DNA of 64,000 nucleotides from an uncultured Poribacteria bacterium (GCA_951828515.1 OX639992.1:4938217-5002216); one strand, 5' to 3'; shown: positions 50,501-58,598, counted from the first letter of the stretch. The notes: generated by a model from the sequence alone, not told the origin. Numbers and translations are program-made.

Positions 50501-53500
50501 TCCTTAAGGACATCTGAATCAATAAAAGAAGGGCAGCCTGCAACAACGGCGCAGGCAGAGGGTAAGAAAAAATCGTTATTAAACCCATCGCTTGATTTAA
50601 CGCTTAGCGAATCACTAAAAAATCCATTTCTTGAATTGACAGGAACTCTGGATGCCAAAAGTGAGGCGATGAATCTGCACGCGGTATCTGACGGGTTCGC
50701 GCTGGCAGCGTTTGAAGACGTATTGGGGCTCCCGCTTGGTATGCTGCAAGCCGGTGCCCTTCGTTATGACTTGAAAGCCACAGGAACACCCATGCAACCC
50801 AATGTTCAGTTAGAATGGGCAATCCCGACGCTAACATTAGAAACAGAAGCGGGTGATATTGATATCGTCGATGCCGGTGGTGCAATAACATATCAGGAGG
50901 AGACGCTGCGTTTTGAGGATTGTGCTTTCAAACTCTTCGGTAACAACGTGAACGTGGAAGGGTACATTGACGTTCAACCCGAAGAGGTCAACAACTCGGA
51001 ATTACACCTCCGCGTCGATACAATTGCTTTGGATCTCGCGAGTGTGGTTTCCGGTTCGGATTTTTTTTCAAAAAATCCTTTCGGTCATCAGTCCTCAGAC
51101 AAGAGTGGGTTGTTAAACGAAAACCTCTTAACCGACAACCTTAACCATCGACTCGACTCCGATACAACACAGCAAAGCACGAGTCGATGGTTAAAACCGA
51201 CAACTGATGATCAATATATAACCGGGACTTTAGAGGCATCCATAGAGATCGGTGGCACACTCGCTGAGCCTCTTGTTCTACTATACGCTGAAACAGCCGG
51301 GCAACGTCCGATCCGCTTTGCCTCTTATATCCCCTCTATCACGCTGGAGAGACTTCGCGTAGATATTCACTTCGATTCAGAATTTATACGTGTTCAAAGG
51401 GCGGAGGCAAACGGACAGATGGGAGATGGTCCTTATCGTGTCGAAGGAGAAGCCGCGTTCTCACGCCGAAATAGCATTGTCCCGCAAGCCCACACGCGGC
51501 TTGCGTCGCAGTCAGCAGTCAGCAGTCAGTTACAAGACGGGTACGACGAGGAACCTAACACCTCTTTACTGAAAACTGACAGGATTTTTTCGCAGAAAAA
51601 ATCCGCTCTGACAACTGACAACTATTTTAAAATTGATGTGTCGGCATCGCAAGTAGAAATTGGGGACTACGGTTTCGCTTCAGGACATGTTAAGCTTAGC
51701 GGTACAGGCTTAGATCCACAACAGATTACCGTCATTGGTGAAATAAACGAATTGGAACTTGATGGCTACGATTTCCGTCTCACGAACAGGGCACCACTCC
51801 GATTCAGTCTAAACGCCCCTCAAACCCGTGAGGGAAATTCTCTGCGACCTTCCATTCTAACCAAACCCGTAGCTCGTAACGAAGTGGAGAGCGGATACTC
51901 AGAGAGGCATGTCAAACCCCAAATCAGCCCTGTTTCTCCGCAAGGTAAAATTAAAAATCCGCAAGGTGAAATTAAAATACAGATTCCCTTACAACTCACA
52001 TCACCCACGATGACAGCCGCGACGGAGGTCAACGTTGCAGGTACTTTCACCGCCCCTGAAATCACAGCAGACTGGCACGGCACGCTCAATGACAAAGAGT
52101 GGACAGGCAAAATCGAGTACAAAGATGAACGCATAAATATCATCGGGATAGAACTCAAAAACCGGGATGGGACGTTAACGCTTGCAGGTGTGATTCCGTT
52201 TAATCTGACATTTGAAGGGTTGGATATATCTGAGCGATTTCTTGCAGCACCCATCGATATCCGTCTTCGAGGTAGCGAGCTGCCCCTCAACTTTTTCCCG
52301 GGGATTGAGACGGTCTTTGCTGAAGCGGATGGCACTGTTGACATAGATTTGGGGATACAAGGCACAAGTCAATCGTCAGACATGATCGGCAACGTGTTTG
52401 TTGAGGCGTTGCATCTGCGTCTCAAGGACTTTCATGAACCACTCCGAAATACGCAGATACAGTTCAGCGTACGTGAAGAACTAATTAATATCGCAGAGTT
52501 CCGATTTGACATAGCGGAAGGTTCCTGTAGACTTGAACACGGACTGATAGCATTAGACGGCTTAACGCCAGAATACTTGATATTACGAGGATTGAGATTA
52601 GAGCGATTTCCGCTCGGTTCAACTGTACGTCAATCTTTACCGCCGGATTTGTTAGAAGAGACCGAGGGACATATAACAACGACATTGGAGACATTAACAG
52701 TGCCGTTTGACAGTTTCTTAGCAACTGGAGACAGGATGCCATTTCCGCAAGTCCGAAAGATCCCCTCGCTCACCGACCTCGTGGCTGTATCGAATGCGAA
52801 TTTATCCATTGATAGTGTCCGCTTCGCTTTCAAGGCAATGGATCGGTATTATGACTTTCAAAGTTCTCAATCAACGCCGATAGTGCTCAGTGATGGAACT
52901 CTGGCTTTAACGAAAACCTTCATGCTTGAAAATCAAGACGAATTTTCAGTCAAGCAGACCTTTACCGATGAAGATACAAAACCTGAAGGTTTACTTGCCG
53001 ATGAACAAACACTTGATGCCAAGACAACGCTCAGTATTGATGCTGAAAGCGAATGGTCGGTGAACGGGGAATTTGACGGCGCACTTCGGATCAAAAATTT
53101 TGATGTTTCAGCGATAACGGAGACATGGCCCGCACCGTATCGGGTTACCGGTGCGCTGTCGGGAAGTCTACAGATCAGCGGCACGAGTGCGGATCCAAAG
53201 ATAACCGTGCGGCGGCATGAAAGCGAACCCGCTGAGCTCTATCTACACGACATTCCCATTGACCTGCGCTGGAGAATCCGGTATCAGAATGGGAAATGGG
53301 AAATAACGGAAAAAAGGTACGTCGAAATTCGATTTGGGGAAAATCAACTGACGTTCTCATGGATGATGCCTTACGAACTTGAAATTATTCCGTTTCTTAC
53401 GGCACTCCAGCAGACCCCGGAAAAGGTGTGGACGGCACTCCAACAGACCCCGATGCATGGCACTGTGGATATTAAAGTAGAGGATCTCGACATGCTACCG

Positions 53501-54631
53501 TCTGTTGTGCCGGGACTCAGTGCCGCAACAGGCACGAGTGAGCTTCATGTCAAGCTGACAGGGACGATGGAGACTCCAGAAGCCAATGGTCGGGTGCTTT
53601 TCCAAAATATTGGGTTTGAATTCCCAGAGGCTGGTATTCGCGTTGAAGAGATGGAGGGCAAAATTGAGTTATCAGAAACAGGGGCGACTATTCAGCAACT
53701 TGATGGTATCTTGAACGATGGAAAATTTGGGGTTACAGGTGGCATCACAGCCCCACCGGATAAACGAATATGGGAGAAACCGCCGACGTTGAACCTGTCC
53801 ACCGGTCTCACATCAGCGGCTTTTGAACAACAAGGACAGTATCGGATCGAGATCTCTTCCACCTCATTTGGGCTGAAGGGGGAACTTCTTCGTCCCTATC
53901 TAACAGGGAGCCTACATATCAGCGGAGGCTACTATCAACAAAATTGGGAAAGCGTGCGGGATTGGCTCACAGGGGTCTCCGTCAAGGAAACGGAACTTGT
54001 GCTGGATTACCCGATTCTACGTGATTTACATCTCAATGGCGTAGATATTAACATCCCGAACAATTTTCGTGTGCTTTCATCTATCACGGGACCCACAGAC
54101 ATTGAAATCTCCTGCTTAGGTAAACTCTTCGGTCCAATTAATGAGCCGGTTTTCAATGGGAATGTCTCGGTACTCAACGGAAAAATTGGATTCGTTGCAC
54201 AGACCTTTGAATTCCTCGAAGGTTCTCGAATCAGTAACCAGAGTACCGTCGATTTTGATCCGGAACTCAATATTTTTCTCCGCACCCCCAACAGCGTTCG
54301 AGGCGTGTTACCGAGAGATGGAAGCACAGTGGACCTTCAGGTTTACGCCTCCTTTACTGGCACGCTAAGCAACCCGAACTTCATCCTGAACGCGCCCCCT
54401 GAGACGACCACGGAAGTCCTTTCACATGACGATATTATAGATTTTATCTTATACAATGCCGCGCTCTCAGGCGCACTCGGTGGGTTCACTTTTAGTTTCC
54501 ATCGTCCGCTTGATGAAGACGCACGATATATCAGTGCGGAGTACCCACTTGGAAAGAATGTATCCATTAAAATTGAAACGAATGAAAAAAGGGAGCACGG
54601 GATTGACATTGAATTCAAGGGACGTTTCTAA
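47561..54631 (+). CDS. tamB: TamB-like protein (DUF490/TamB C-terminal domain), repeat-expanded
   Basis: It has 2,356 residues from the ATG at 47,561 (AAAGGG upstream; the frame is open to 47,447, but that part is repeat). An N-terminal signal anchor (LKIFIGIFLIIGVCGTLFFI) is followed by a very long periplasmic body of short beta-strands with recurrent GNVSIKSVEI-, GTLSAKIPTLEI- and FNGRSSDI-type segments (AsmA/TamB beta-taco), and a C-terminal TamB domain (VSVLNGKIGFVAQTFEFLEG, DPELNIFLRTP, TLSNPNFILNAPPE, FSFHRPLDEDARYISAEYPL, SIKIETNEKREHGIDIEFKG). TamB-type proteins bridge the inner and outer membranes and move lipids to the outer membrane or assist its assembly. At least seven short repeats are inserted in frame. 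bamA follows immediately. Confidence 0.93.
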   Translation: MKAALFLRKVKLKIFIGIFLIIGVCGTLFFIQSRTFLEWVEGRLETELKNRITGDYTANIGKIEGNILGNVSIKSVEISKENKPVISTGKVVLKYNLLGLLTRKFEATKLQVDKAEIHARRNSDGDLNLGHIFKEQTTQGSSQFGFAVESIECKDGTIDYVDPQRNFEAQIDGIYIEVKGPLDTWKHNGTFKINSGSFRINGAETAINKFDADFQILASGSTLEKLRLEFGDSDLEITGGFTRRETTTSWNSTLDLSLNLADVEPFFGEDIELDGDVDATLTVNGTNSALAGTLSAKIPTLEIAVSDQQPAVSHKRVLLNENRLTENGRFPIETDSQLKIALTALHVDANFNSDPSPTFTLKKLSFQVADGTVVSDGSIASESALEGDLLTQLQQFPTHPIAYRGKWDATEIQLIPLLSMFTQLPENLVDSTGRLSSSGRFNGRSSDITSLLQSLELDSKVVLTETMLDEVRFNDSTFNCTIAAGELKIDGNLDETEINAKGPFPLKQQDALEIRASGINISDLMKIANSEDIGGIGNLSAKLSDGVLNGFMEIPNATFNDIPLGVLAGNFRYQAGRVFIENGLMTKNTIEKSPVKEELENSTSLLTTDDRRLITTKTEYESRATITGTVEVNGDFPADFSVIADPVYVQHYPRLLLGAEYPVDGEIRGELKLNGTLVNLDGSADFYVTEGVAWGIHLDPLTLPLEIEDYNLTIPDYKITTRGQQVTLNVAVASNGEYDILLENDTPVHLEEIAKAADLSDFPFEGLFDVRVVGTLKKPESAAPEVSWRVELDFSDVTFLHNERGRKYPLGDVYLLGKLVERKNTTGEPDIFDFQGHGFDGTSQIQGYVSMATGNPYQFTAESEAFDIARILPIVHPLLESVTGIAGGVASISGTVADLAPPTENIASETQSLKNPYDVDILVRELAISLQPSAVSKDASVSRTFLSLPTADSQQPTATITNAEPIRLHLKDDKWTIDSLSLRTSESIKEGQPATTAQAEGKKKSLLNPSLDLTLSESLKNPFLELTGTLDAKSEAMNLHAVSDGFALAAFEDVLGLPLGMLQAGALRYDLKATGTPMQPNVQLEWAIPTLTLETEAGDIDIVDAGGAITYQEETLRFEDCAFKLFGNNVNVEGYIDVQPEEVNNSELHLRVDTIALDLASVVSGSDFFSKNPFGHQSSDKSGLLNENLLTDNLNHRLDSDTTQQSTSRWLKPTTDDQYITGTLEASIEIGGTLAEPLVLLYAETAGQRPIRFASYIPSITLERLRVDIHFDSEFIRVQRAEANGQMGDGPYRVEGEAAFSRRNSIVPQAHTRLASQSAVSSQLQDGYDEEPNTSLLKTDRIFSQKKSALTTDNYFKIDVSASQVEIGDYGFASGHVKLSGTGLDPQQITVIGEINELELDGYDFRLTNRAPLRFSLNAPQTREGNSLRPSILTKPVARNEVESGYSERHVKPQISPVSPQGKIKNPQGEIKIQIPLQLTSPTMTAATEVNVAGTFTAPEITADWHGTLNDKEWTGKIEYKDERINIIGIELKNRDGTLTLAGVIPFNLTFEGLDISERFLAAPIDIRLRGSELPLNFFPGIETVFAEADGTVDIDLGIQGTSQSSDMIGNVFVEALHLRLKDFHEPLRNTQIQFSVREELINIAEFRFDIAEGSCRLEHGLIALDGLTPEYLILRGLRLERFPLGSTVRQSLPPDLLEETEGHITTTLETLTVPFDSFLATGDRMPFPQVRKIPSLTDLVAVSNANLSIDSVRFAFKAMDRYYDFQSSQSTPIVLSDGTLALTKTFMLENQDEFSVKQTFTDEDTKPEGLLADEQTLDAKTTLSIDAESEWSVNGEFDGALRIKNFDVSAITETWPAPYRVTGALSGSLQISGTSADPKITVRRHESEPAELYLHDIPIDLRWRIRYQNGKWEITEKRYVEIRFGENQLTFSWMMPYELEIIPFLTALQQTPEKVWTALQQTPMHGTVDIKVEDLDMLPSVVPGLSAATGTSELHVKLTGTMETPEANGRVLFQNIGFEFPEAGIRVEEMEGKIELSETGATIQQLDGILNDGKFGVTGGITAPPDKRIWEKPPTLNLSTGLTSAAFEQQGQYRIEISSTSFGLKGELLRPYLTGSLHISGGYYQQNWESVRDWLTGVSVKETELVLDYPILRDLHLNGVDINIPNNFRVLSSITGPTDIEISCLGKLFGPINEPVFNGNVSVLNGKIGFVAQTFEFLEGSRISNQSTVDFDPELNIFLRTPNSVRGVLPRDGSTVDLQVYASFTGTLSNPNFILNAPPETTTEVLSHDDIIDFILYNAALSGALGGFTFSFHRPLDEDARYISAEYPLGKNVSIKIETNEKREHGIDIEFKGRF
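48467..48545. repeat. Family A repeat in tamB (copy 1)
   Basis: Reads GCAGTCAGCGATCAGCAGCC, AGCAGTCAGTCACAAGAGGG, TTTTGTTAAACGAAAACCGC, TTGACTGAAAACGG. Encodes AVSDQQPAVSHKRVLLNENR + LTEN. It is the nearest copy to the intergenic consensus, inside the coding sequence. Confidence 0.92.
49338..49410. repeat. Family A repeat in tamB (copy 2, diverged)
   Basis: CGCCAGTTAAAGAGGAACTC, GAAAACTCCACAAGTCTGCT, GACAACTGACGACCGACGAC, TGATAACTAC. Encodes SPVKEELENSTSLLTTDDRR + LITT. The right arm keeps ACAACTGACGACCGACGACTGATAAC in full. Confidence 0.7.
50337..50440. repeat. Family A repeat in tamB (copy 3)
   Basis: Left arm AGCAATCAGCCTTCAGCCTT CAGCAGTCAGC; right arm GACGGCTGATAGCCAACAGC CGACAGCC. The core is replaced by GACGCAAGCGTTTCAAGAAC. 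Encodes AISLQPSAVSKDASVSRTFL then SLPTADSQQPTA. Confidence 0.8.
50531..50620 (+). repeat. Family B repeat in tamB
   Basis: GGGCAGCCTGCAACAACGGC, GCAGGCAGAGGGTAAGAAAA … CTTAGCGAATCACT. Encodes GQPATTAQAEGKKKSLLNPS followed by LDLTLSESLKN. The minus-strand copy at 46,181 shows the sequence is a dispersed element, not a native part of TamB. Confidence 0.85.
51083..51215. repeat. Family A repeat in tamB (copy 4) with nested 54-bp palindrome
   Basis: The consensus core AAGAGTGGGTTGTTAAACGA and AAACCTCTTAACCGACAAC encodes GLLNENLLTDN. In the right arm is nested TTAACCATCGACTCG (51,141-51,155) with its exact complement at 51,180-51,194. After that the right arm resumes (ACCGACAACTGATGATC). It looks like an insertion inside an insertion. 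Confidence 0.88.
51482..51506. repeat. Short palindrome GCAAGCC…GGCTTGC in tamB
   Basis: CCGCAAGCC-cacac-GCGGCTTGCG lies immediately before family A copy 5, in frame (PQAHTRLA). Confidence 0.5.
51507..51635. repeat. Family A repeat in tamB (copy 5) with nested mini-hairpin
   Basis: CGCAGTCAGCAGTCAGCAGT on the left; core TTACAAGACGGGTACGACGA and CCTAACACCTCTTTACTG; right arm ACTGACA then CTCTGACAACTGACAACTAT. Nested in the right arm: GGATTTTTTC-gca-GAAAAAATCC (51,582-51,604). The frame differs from copies 1 and 4 yet stays open (NTSLLKTD). Confidence 0.9.
51861..51976. repeat. Family C repeat in tamB
   Basis: CCAAACCCGTAGCTCGTAAC, GAAGTGGAGAGCGGATACTC … TCCGCAAGGTAAAATTAAAA, then GCAAGGTGAAATTAAAAT as a duplicated end. 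Encodes TKPVARNEVESGYSERHVKP and SPQGKIKNPQGEIKI. The same family lies upstream of dxs and tlyA. Confidence 0.85.
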
Positions 54632-54770
54632 TTGGCGGTCAGCAATCAGCAATCAGCAATCCGGTACCGACATCGACTGTTATCGTCCTTACGAGGACTC
54701 AAGACATCGTCGACAAGAACCGACTGCCAATCGCCGACTGCTGACCGCTATTTTGCTGATTGCTATCTTA
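54632..54770. repeat. Family A repeat at the tamB-bamA junction
   Basis: Left arm GCGGTCAGCAATCAGCAATC, right arm AATCGCCGACTGCTGACCGC and TTTTGCTGATTGCTATCTTA. It begins at the tamB stop and runs into the bamA signal peptide. Confidence 0.85.
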
Positions 54771-57700
54771 TGGTTTCCCTGTTGCCTTTTTTGGCAATCT
54801 ATAGAAGCACAAGAATCAGATGCATCCAATCAGAAGCGGATTGCAAAGATAGAGTACTATATTGGCACAACCCCTGCGGAGGAAACCCCGGAACACCCCA
54901 ATATACTCAGAAACCAGACGGTCGTATATGCCGGCGATCTACTACTGTCTCGGTACGCCATTCGACAGAGCATTAAAACACTCTACGCGACACAGCGGTA
55001 CTCCCAAATTCAGGTATACTCGCAGGACACTCCTGATGGCATTGTTTTAACCTACCAACTGACCCCTTTCGCGCGCATCCAACGGATTGTGCTCTCCGGT
55101 ATCCCTGAAAACGAAGTCAAAAACGCCATCGAAAATGCGATGAGGTCACAGCCAGGCGGGAAGTATGTGCCTACAATCGTCAAAACCGATGCACAACGCA
55201 TTAAATTGGTCTGTCAAGAGTACGGATATTTCAACGCTAAAGTCTCGACATCCGATGTACTCCACGAAGATGGTACGTTAACTTACCAAATAACCGTCGG
55301 GGATGCGTCAGCCATCAAAACATTGCAGATTCACGGAAATGTTGCTATCTCAACGAATCGCCTTAAAGCGGCTTGTAACTTTAGCCGACTCTCCCCGATT
55401 TACAACAAATCTGCCGTGGATACCGACGTGGCAGCTATGTTAGAACTCTATCGTGAAAACAACTACCCCACTGCGACGATTGTCCCGACCTTTGTCCCTG
55501 AAACCGGTGTGTTACAATTTTACATCAATGAAGGCAAGCAGGTACGCTTTAATTTCGTTGTGAATGTTGGAGAACTCCCGCTATCGCTCCAAGATGCGTT
55601 CAGGGAAGATATAGCTTCTCTAATAAACACCGCCTCCTCTGCTATATGGGAGCGCAGGATAAAATCTTATTTCAAATCCGAGGGCTATCACGACACCACA
55701 GTATCCGAGGAGATACTGGATGCATCCAGTATTCGACTGACGATTAACCCAGGGACGCGTTATGTCGTTAAGGGGGTCACTTTCTTCGGGAACAGGGCGT
55801 TTCCGGCTGCAAAATTGCTACGAGAGATGACAATGAAACCCATAGGTGGATTCCTGCGAAACTTGCAAGCGGACATCACAAGGCGGCTATTTCAACGAGA
55901 ACAGAGACGCTTTTTTTATGAATCAGAACTCGATACAGATATACATCGGCTCAAAATTCTATACGCAAAAGCAGGTTATCCGAAGGCAGGTATCCAGACG
56001 AAACTCGATAAGCAGAATCCAGAAAACCGGAACATTGGTGAAGTTGTGATACATATCACAATAATTGAAGAATATAAAGAGATGATTCACCGGTGCGACA
56101 TCAGCGGGAACAAAGCGTTAGATATCGCTACGCTTTTGGCGCGTTTACAGAGCGAACTTCCATTCCCACAGCCGAATGCCTCGCTTGCCCGGAAAGCCTA
56201 CAGCGACGCAATTTTAAGAGCCTATTACGAGATCGGGTATATTGACGCAGTGGTCAGCGACACGTACATACCAGAAACGGAAGATCCTGTTTTTCGAGTA
56301 ACGGGTAATTTCTCCGTCCCTCTTGAGAGAGGTAGGCTCCCTCTGGAAATCCGAACGGAATTCAAGAGACATAACCTCGCACTCACAGGCGTTTACATAG
56401 CCAGCTATATCGGCAACCGTTGGAGTCTCCAAGACATTGAAGGTAATCCACGGTATACACTTAAACAGGAAAAAACACATCTTGAGGTTTATGAACACGG
56501 AGTCCTGCATCTCACTGTAGATACGGAAGGTGAACAGGTAGTGTTCGGTAAATTCTATTTTGTGGGGGACACAGATGTTGTGAAACAACATGTGCTTGAA
56601 CGGGAAGTATCACACCTTGAAGGGACGCTTTGGACCTCAGAGAAGTTAAGCAGTGCCCTGCAAAATCTCTATAGTTTAGGGCTTTTCCGTAGTGTCCAAA
56701 ATGAACGTTTCTCACAGGCTATCCATAGCACGCAGTTACCCCAATCATCCGAGGCTACAGAGTCTCCTAACCTCCGCCTGCAGAGAATTAACAATGTTTT
56801 AATAACGGTCGAAAAACAGAAACCAAGGACCTACAGTGTGAGCGGTGGTTACAGTTTCGCAGAAGGGCTCCGCGGAACGTTGGCATTAACGGACAGCAAT
56901 CTGCTCTTTAGTCGAAACATCCGAGGACGTGTGCGCAGCAGATTAGGATGGCGAGACGAGTTAGGTTATCTCTTTGATGCAACGCTCACCGAACCGTGGT
57001 TGATTGGACGGACGCGGGGAAGTCTACAGGTATTAGCCAAGAAGTTAGAGGTAGACGATAACGTCCGCGCACTTCAGGGAAGTTTCATCCTCAGTAGGGA
57101 CCTGTCCGAATTGCACCATCTCGATCTACGATATAGTTACCGGGACTTGAATCAGCCTGTCCCATCGATGCCAGAAACACTTGTAGGAGCGAGCTCCAGT
57201 TCGCGATTCCCTGAAGCGCAAAACCCTTTCAACACAACCGTGAGCAGTGTTCGTCTTTCTTGGACGTATGATAGTCGTGTGCGTTATTTGAATCCTACGG
57301 GCGGTATGTTGAACGCGCTGACACTTGAATATGCGGGTGGCTTCTTGCAGGGTGAAACCAGTTTTATTAAGACAACGGCGGATACCCGATATTACCAAAA
57401 ACTTACCGGTGGGCTTGTCTTAGCAACCGCCGTCCGATTCGGGATCACGACGGGGATACACTCTAACCGTCGCGCAGAATTGATTTCCTTCGAGCGGTTT
57501 TGGGCAGGCGGCGGGACAACAGTTCGAGGGTATGCAGAGCGCTCTCTCGGTCCTGAAGATAGCACTGGGATCCATCGCGGCGACGTACAATTCATCTTTA
57601 ACACGGAACTACGTTTCCCAATCTATTGGATGGTCCGCGGTGCGTTCTTTTTTGATACCGGCAACGTCTGGGATTCATTGGAGGATATCGATCCAACAAC

Positions 57701-57848
57701 ACCGCTACCCGCCTCTGTCGGAGCGGGACTTTACTTGGACCTTGGCGCTCTTACGGCTGGAATTGATTATGCGATCCCACTCGTGTCCGCACCGGGTGCC
57801 TTAGATCCATACAGAGCCTTTCACATTCGTCTGGGCAGTACATTTTAA
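54753..57848 (+). CDS. bamA: Omp85-family outer membrane assembly protein (BamA/TamA-like)
   Basis: It has 1,031 residues from a TTG at 54,753. Several POTRA domains fill about residues 30-700 (e.g. RIQRIVLSGIPENEVKNAIE, RYVVKGVTFFGNRAFPAAKL). The C-terminal 16-strand barrel region has SVSGGYSFAEGLRGTLALTD, the family RGY motif TTVRGYAERSLGPED, ELRFPIYWMVRGAFFFDTGN, and ends in Phe as outer membrane proteins do. The signal peptide LLIAILWFPCCLFWQSIEAQ is encoded partly by a family A repeat. The frame is open upstream to 54,456 with no better start, so the exact start is unresolved. It could be BamA or a TamA partner of the adjacent TamB. Confidence 0.92.
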   Translation: MLIAILWFPCCLFWQSIEAQESDASNQKRIAKIEYYIGTTPAEETPEHPNILRNQTVVYAGDLLLSRYAIRQSIKTLYATQRYSQIQVYSQDTPDGIVLTYQLTPFARIQRIVLSGIPENEVKNAIENAMRSQPGGKYVPTIVKTDAQRIKLVCQEYGYFNAKVSTSDVLHEDGTLTYQITVGDASAIKTLQIHGNVAISTNRLKAACNFSRLSPIYNKSAVDTDVAAMLELYRENNYPTATIVPTFVPETGVLQFYINEGKQVRFNFVVNVGELPLSLQDAFREDIASLINTASSAIWERRIKSYFKSEGYHDTTVSEEILDASSIRLTINPGTRYVVKGVTFFGNRAFPAAKLLREMTMKPIGGFLRNLQADITRRLFQREQRRFFYESELDTDIHRLKILYAKAGYPKAGIQTKLDKQNPENRNIGEVVIHITIIEEYKEMIHRCDISGNKALDIATLLARLQSELPFPQPNASLARKAYSDAILRAYYEIGYIDAVVSDTYIPETEDPVFRVTGNFSVPLERGRLPLEIRTEFKRHNLALTGVYIASYIGNRWSLQDIEGNPRYTLKQEKTHLEVYEHGVLHLTVDTEGEQVVFGKFYFVGDTDVVKQHVLEREVSHLEGTLWTSEKLSSALQNLYSLGLFRSVQNERFSQAIHSTQLPQSSEATESPNLRLQRINNVLITVEKQKPRTYSVSGGYSFAEGLRGTLALTDSNLLFSRNIRGRVRSRLGWRDELGYLFDATLTEPWLIGRTRGSLQVLAKKLEVDDNVRALQGSFILSRDLSELHHLDLRYSYRDLNQPVPSMPETLVGASSSSRFPEAQNPFNTTVSSVRLSWTYDSRVRYLNPTGGMLNALTLEYAGGFLQGETSFIKTTADTRYYQKLTGGLVLATAVRFGITTGIHSNRRAELISFERFWAGGGTTVRGYAERSLGPEDSTGIHRGDVQFIFNTELRFPIYWMVRGAFFFDTGNVWDSLEDIDPTTPLPASVGAGLYLDLGALTAGIDYAIPLVSAPGALDPYRAFHIRLGSTF

Positions 57849-57929
57849 TTATCGGAGTTCCATTGTGGGAGGGGTGTTTTGCTGGGGTGTTCCCCGATTT
57901 CCTCTCTAAAAACCACAGAGAGGCAAGAC
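57849..57929. other. Leader between bamA and the YIP1-like gene
   Basis: It contains TTATCGGAGTTCCATTGTGG and TTGCTGGGGTGTTCCCCGAT, both partial matches to repeats at 22,410 and 42,424. AGAGG lies seven bases before the next ATG. Confidence 0.4.
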
Positions 57930-58598
57930 ATGAAAGAAAGTTGGCAAAACCTAACTGATCTCATCACGAATCCGAGCACAACATTCGCGCGCCTGAAATT
58001 TAACCCAAAGTGGGTTTTTGCTTTCGTTGTTTTTTGCCTTCTCTCCTTTGGAATGGGTGGTGCCGTAGCACCATTTACTCGACAACTCCTTATCTCCCGC
58101 TCCGTCGAGAGTGCTGCCCCCAACGAAATACCTTCGGTCATATCTGTTATGGTGATAGCACTCGTTTGGGCAGTCCTATGGTGTGTTGTCCTGAGTGTTA
58201 TACTCACTATAGCGGCGCGAATTTTCAAGATAGATAGGGCGGTACAATTTAAACATATCTATGCCGGGGTTGTCCATACGTCCTTGATTCGTTCGATGAT
58301 ATTCCTCGTTAATATAGGCTTGCTTCCGATTTTTAGGAGTATTGAGGATGTTGAGACAGCTATCGATACGAGAATTATTCCGGGATTGCATATATTGGCG
58401 GGTTCGATCGAAAACACAAATCTCCTGCTGTTTTTAAGCCACGTACATATTTTGAATATCTGGCATATCTTTGTCTTAACAATAGCCGTCTCTATTTATA
58501 CGGGTGTTAGCAAAGGGAAGGCGTGCTTTGCCGCAGTAATCATCTGGTTATTAAGAGTGGGCATAGAGGTTGTGTTCACCGCTATGTTTCTGTCCTGA
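57930..58598 (+). CDS. YIP1-family integral membrane protein
   Basis: It has 222 residues from the ATG at 57,930; a longer frame starts at 57,879 but its first residues are repeat-derived. After a short soluble N-terminus (WQNLTDLITNPSTTFARLKF, the Yip1-type P-x-T-F-x-R motif) come about five hydrophobic helices. The family is ubiquitous but of unknown molecular function in bacteria. It is the last plus-strand gene before a convergent ABC operon. Confidence 0.75.
   Translation: MKESWQNLTDLITNPSTTFARLKFNPKWVFAFVVFCLLSFGMGGAVAPFTRQLLISRSVESAAPNEIPSVISVMVIALVWAVLWCVVLSVILTIAARIFKIDRAVQFKHIYAGVVHTSLIRSMIFLVNIGLLPIFRSIEDVETAIDTRIIPGLHILAGSIENTNLLLFLSHVHILNIWHIFVLTIAVSIYTGVSKGKACFAAVIIWLLRVGIEVVFTAMFLS

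Noticed and set aside
51820-52365. 181-codon minus-strand frame inside tamB
   Set aside because: Antisense to a continuous 2,356-codon gene; low-complexity Ser/Pro-rich composition; no ribosome-binding site.
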